Source: an uncultured Bacilli bacterium (lineage in GTDB: Bacteria; Bacillota_I; Bacilli_A; RF39; UBA660). Taken from it: a stretch of 14,339 bases of DNA. The notes beneath the pieces were generated by a model. The model worked only from the letters and a program-made list of their open reading frames with translations. It was not told where the DNA came from and ran no database searches. Every line of letters starts with the position of its first letter. The first letter of the stretch is position 1. Shown here piece after piece: positions 13,187 through 14,339 of the stretch. The stretch lies in assembly GCA_934101235.1 (NCBI GenBank), contig CAKORH010000009.1, positions 1-14,339 of the forward strand, given 5' to 3'. Position numbers and translations under genes: made by a program.

Positions 13187-13720
13187 GTGATAATTATAAA
13201 AAATAAAATAATACTAAAGTTACTAGATAATGAAATACTATTATATAAAAATAAAAAAATATACAAAATTAAAACAGAACAATACATCAAAAATAATTAT
13301 ATATTCAATTATAAAATATTACTAAATACATTGAAAAAAGTAATTACAAAATATAAATTATCAAATATATTTATACAAAATAAATTATTAATTTTAATAA
13401 ACAAACTATATTGTGAAACAAATTACTTAGTATTAAAAATCGTAATGAATGAATTAGGTTTTTCCAATTACAAATTAATTTATGAAGAAGATTTATACAA
13501 AAATATGTATCCAAGTATATTATCTTTATGGAATGATAAAGGAATATATTTAAATAATGATGTTGAAAAGTATATAGATATTAACAATAAAAAAGATATA
13601 AGAATGTTAATTACAGATACACTATTGATTACAAATAATAAAAATGTTATATCAAAATTAAATAAAGATATAATCATTTATGAAGATACTGATTATCCAA
13701 TATTTAAATTATTAGAGTAA
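13187..13720 (+). CDS. Unrecognised 177-codon ORF downstream of spoIIQ
   Basis: An open frame of up to 177 codons, ending TAA at 13718, very rich in Ile, Lys, Asn, Leu and Tyr. No signal peptide, strong membrane helix or Cys/His motif is evident. The pattern looks like a soluble alpha/beta protein: strand-like stretches (KIILKLLDNEILLYKNKKIYKI, split over 6-27), helices around 42-57 and 77-92, then YKLIYEEDL (94-102), and a C-terminal LITDTLLITNN near 140-150. I do not recognise a family. A decayed actin/MreB-like fold is a guess only. The start is unclear: GTG at 13187 has GAAAG just one base upstream, while ATT (13193) or ATA (13196) would fit GAGTGAT as binding site. The gene is 15 bases after spoIIQ. 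Codon use matches the neighbours, so there is no sign of transfer. Confidence 0.65.
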   Translation: MIIIKNKIILKLLDNEILLYKNKKIYKIKTEQYIKNNYIFNYKILLNTLKKVITKYKLSNIFIQNKLLILINKLYCETNYLVLKIVMNELGFSNYKLIYEEDLYKNMYPSILSLWNDKGIYLNNDVEKYIDINNKKDIRMLITDTLLITNNKNVISKLNKDIIIYEDTDYPIFKLLE

Positions 13721-13739
13721 ATCTCTAATTTTTATTTTA
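13711..13739 (+). terminator. Terminator overlapping the stop codon of the 177-codon ORF
   Basis: ATTAGAG (13711-13717) pairs with CTCTAAT (13723-13729) around TAAAT, and the T-rich run TTTTTATTTT follows. The TAA stop codon (13718-13720) is in the loop. It separates the sporulation group from nifJ. Confidence 0.75.
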
Positions 13740-13757
13740 CACATATAAGTCTTTTAT

Positions 13758-13787
13758 TTGATTTTTTTCTCATATAAATATTATAAT
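13758..13787 (+). promoter_or_regulatory. Sigma-A promoter for nifJ
   Basis: TTGATT at 13758-13763 and a perfect TATAAT at 13782-13787 are separated by 18 bases. The start would be near 13794, leaving a leader of under 20 bases with AAAGTGAT at about 13800-13807 as ribosome binding site before the ATG at 13811. Confidence 0.65.
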
Positions 13788-13810
13788 GTATATAGAAAGA
13801 AAGTGATAAA

Positions 13811-14339
13811 ATGTACAAAATAATTGATGGAAATAATGCATGTGCGAATATAGCATATAAATTTAGTGAATTAAGTTTTATATATCCAATAACACCATCT
13901 AGTCCAATGGCAAGTACAATTGAAGAATTAAAAAATAAAAAAGAATTAAATTTTTACAATAAAATAACAGATGTTATTGAAATGCAAAGCGAAGCAGGAG
14001 CAGCAGGAGCATTACACGGTGCTTTAATATCTGGTACATTAGCAACTACATTTACAGCAAGTCAAGGATTATTATTAATGATCCCAAATATGTACAAAAT
14101 AGCAGGAGAAATGTTACCATGTGTAATACATGTTGCTTCAAGATCTTTAGCAACACATGCTTTAAGTATTTCTGGTGATCATCAAGATATTTATGCAACA
14201 AGACAAACTGGTTTTTGTATATTAGCATCATCATCCGTGCAGGAAGCCCAGGATTTAGCGGCGGTAGCTCATTTATCAAGTATCAGTAATTCTATACCAT
14301 TTCTACATTTTTTTGATGGATTTCGAACAAGTCATGAAC
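13811..14339 (+). CDS. nifJ: Pyruvate:ferredoxin (flavodoxin) oxidoreductase, 3' end missing
   Basis: The first 176 residues of a protein usually near 1,170 run off the window. PFOR oxidises pyruvate with CoA to acetyl-CoA and CO2, passing electrons to ferredoxin through thiamine diphosphate and 4Fe-4S clusters; it is a hallmark of anaerobic metabolism. The visible part is the N-terminal domain I: DGNNACANIAYKFSE at 6-20, IYPITPSSPMA at 24-34 and EMQSEAGAAGALHGAL at 57-72. The long conserved run TTFTASQGLLLMIPNMYKIAGEMLP follows at about 79-103, then SISGDHQDIYATRQTGF and PFLHFFDGFRTSHE at the end. The iron-sulfur and thiamine domains lie beyond the window. An isolated GC-rich stretch at 14231-14270 stands out from the codon use around it. 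The gene has its own promoter and is unrelated to the sporulation genes before it. Confidence 0.96.
   Translation, partial: MYKIIDGNNACANIAYKFSELSFIYPITPSSPMASTIEELKNKKELNFYNKITDVIEMQSEAGAAGALHGALISGTLATTFTASQGLLLMIPNMYKIAGEMLPCVIHVASRSLATHALSISGDHQDIYATRQTGFCILASSSVQEAQDLAAVAHLSSISNSIPFLHFFDGFRTSHE

Overview
The window is a very AT-rich (about a quarter G+C by eye), densely packed chromosomal segment of a low-GC Firmicute (class Bacilli in the broad sense). Arg is almost always AGA and the proteins are Lys/Asn/Ile-rich. Of 17 complete stop codons 14 are TAA, 2 TAG and 1 TGA, and every Trp I checked is TGG, so the standard bacterial code fits. SpoIIR, SpoIID and SpoIIQ point to a spore-former or a recent descendant of one. 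The compaction (overlapping genes, terminators built into stop codons, shortened proteins) suggests a reduced-genome, host-associated lineage such as the uncultured gut Bacilli (RF39-like or Erysipelotrichia-like); that placement is inference. I see no mobile element, phage gene, CRISPR array, tRNA or rRNA.

Layout. (1) 1-3298, plus strand: 3' part of mnmG, then rsmG and noc, the classic origin-proximal mnmG-rsmG-noc order of Bacilli. (2) 3321-5228, minus strand: a class A penicillin-binding protein, convergent with noc and sharing a bidirectional terminator with it. (3) 5324-7986, plus: a small protein of possible DUF1934/YwiB type, rpoE (RNA polymerase delta), prfA (RF1) and prmC (the methylase that modifies RF1). 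(4) 8033-9109: spoIIR and mntP. (5) 9221-10794: murA and rpmE, each with its own promoter. (6) 10878-13720: rpiB, a DUF1146 membrane protein, spoIID, spoIIQ and an unrecognised 177-codon ORF. (7) 13811-end: 5' part of nifJ (pyruvate:ferredoxin oxidoreductase), suggesting an anaerobe.

How the genes connect. prfA and prmC form a translation-termination pair with overlapping ends. SpoIIR is the forespore signal that triggers sigma-E processing in the mother cell. SpoIID (mother-cell septal peptidoglycan hydrolase) and SpoIIQ (forespore half of the engulfment zipper) act in the next step, engulfment. The PBP and MurA belong to peptidoglycan synthesis; the PBP has a candidate forespore-type promoter. 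Most of regions 3-6 have counterparts in one sector of the Bacillus subtilis chromosome (rpoE, murA, rpmE, prfA-prmC-spoIIR-mntP-rpiB, ywzB, spoIID-spoIIQ), so the window reads as a condensed version of that arm joined to the origin-flanking genes.

No dramatic new system stands out. The points most worth checking are: a Noc-type protein with Noc specificity residues but no N-terminal membrane-targeting helix; a terminator-like hairpin that abuts the spoIIR start codon; a palindrome over the rpmE -35 box plus a leader hairpin at its ribosome binding site; forespore-type promoter matches at spoIIQ and the PBP; and the unrecognised ORF after spoIIQ, which lacks a normal start.
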